From Oscillospiraceae bacterium (GTDB lineage: Bacteria; Bacillota_A; Clostridia; Oscillospirales; Oscillospiraceae): DNA of 5,853 bases. Below are positions 5,624 to 5,853 of the stretch, piece after piece; positions within the stretch are counted from its first letter, which is position 1, and each line of letters starts with the position of its first letter. The stretch covers positions 1-5,853 of the forward strand of contig JAFTBL010000145.1 in assembly GCA_017455225.1 (NCBI GenBank), given 5' to 3'. The position numbers and the translations under genes are program-made. The notes beneath the pieces were generated by a model. It searched no databases. It saw only the letters and a list, made by a program, of their open reading frames with translations, and had not been told where the DNA came from.

Positions 5624-5686
5624 GTGGGAGAGACGCGCAAGCGTCCCGCCAAGAGCGATTCCGGCTCCTCACCGGATCGCTACCAC
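5624..5686 (+). ncRNA. Ribosomal protein L1 binding leader (rplK-rplA autoregulation), putative
   Basis: The element opens with GTGGGAG (5624-5630) and closes with ACCAC (5682-5686), pairing GTGG with CCAC. Two hairpins sit between them: GACGC/GCGTC with a GCAA tetraloop (5632-5645), and a 10-bp stem with one bulged T, AGCGAT(T)CCGG against CCGGATCGCT (5654-5681), with loop CTCCTCA. GTGGGAG matches the L1-binding strand of the 23S rRNA L1 stalk (GGUGGGAGG, recalled from E. coli), and position just before rplK is where L1 autoregulatory sites occur in many bacteria. Known biology: excess L1 binds the leader and represses L11-L1 translation. The fold was deduced by eye; L1 binding is inference. 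Confidence 0.7.
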
Positions 5687-5710
5687 ATTTAGAAAAAGGA
5701 GGTGCCTTTC

Positions 5711-5853
5711 ATGGCACAGAAAGTAGTTGGTTATGTCAAGCTGCAGATCCCTGCGGCAAAAGCGACCCCCGCACCCCCCGTCGGCCCGGCTCTGGGTCAG
5801 CACGGCATCAACATCGCCGCGTTCACCAAGGAGTTCAACGAGCGCACCAAGAA
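5711..5853 (+). CDS. rplK: 50S ribosomal protein L11, N-terminal part (partial)
   Basis: The first 47 codons are present before the window ends. The protein starts [20 protein letters not shown] and contains the hallmark [19 protein letters not shown] (22-40), then EFNERTK. L11 binds the GTPase-associated region of 23S rRNA; its proline-rich N-terminal domain is needed for thiostrepton action and for stringent-response signalling through RelA. The start ATG at 5711 has AAGGAGGTG (5696-5704), a full match to the 16S rRNA 3' end, 8 bases from GGAGG to the start. The structured leader upstream points to autoregulation by L1, whose gene rplA would be expected next, outside the window. Confidence 0.97.
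   Translation, partial: MAQKVVGYVKLQIPAAKATPAPPVGPALGQHGINIAAFTKEFNERTK

Noticed and set aside
5577..5710. An intrinsic terminator plus a separate promoter between nusG and rplK.
   Set aside because: The hairpins lack a following U-run and I find no convincing -35/-10 pair; the region fits a leader or attenuator-like element in a continuous transcript better.

Overview
The window reads as an ordinary chromosomal segment of a GC-rich Gram-positive anaerobe. My inference is a high-GC member of the Clostridia (Oscillospiraceae/Ruminococcaceae-like), based on strong AGGAGG-type ribosome binding sites, sigma-A-type promoters, the rpmG-secE-nusG-rplK gene order, a four-cysteine L33, and close resemblance of each protein to Firmicutes families. 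Taxonomy is judged from remembered family sequences, not from a search.

Layout, left to right. (1) Positions 1-1308, minus strand: a serine biosynthesis operon, serC followed by the start of serA (cut by the window edge), with its promoter at 1280-1308. (2) Positions 1309-2733, plus strand: a divergently transcribed CLC-family anion transporter with its own near-consensus promoter and a strong terminator. Its motifs look like the fluoride-exporting CLC-F clade, but no fluoride riboswitch precedes it. (3) Positions 2736-4441, minus strand: ruvX (YqgF nuclease) and an HI0933/BaiN-type flavoprotein, coupled by a 4-base ATGA overlap. The flavoprotein ends in three tandem copies of a 12-base unit, each carrying a stop codon. 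(4) Positions 4460-5853, plus strand: the ribosomal protein/transcription cluster rpmG, secE, nusG and the start of rplK, from a consensus promoter at 4493-4521. A structured leader before rplK resembles the ribosomal protein L1 binding site used for autoregulation of L11-L1 operons.

Functionally this is mostly housekeeping: serine supply, anion export, Holliday junction/RNA processing, protein secretion, transcription elongation and ribosome assembly. I do not see a mobile element, CRISPR array, toxin-antitoxin pair, tRNA, rRNA or defence system. The most interesting signals are regulatory: the L1-type leader with a loop complementary to the rplK Shine-Dalgarno, the atypical CLC transporter, and the tandem triple-stop repeat.
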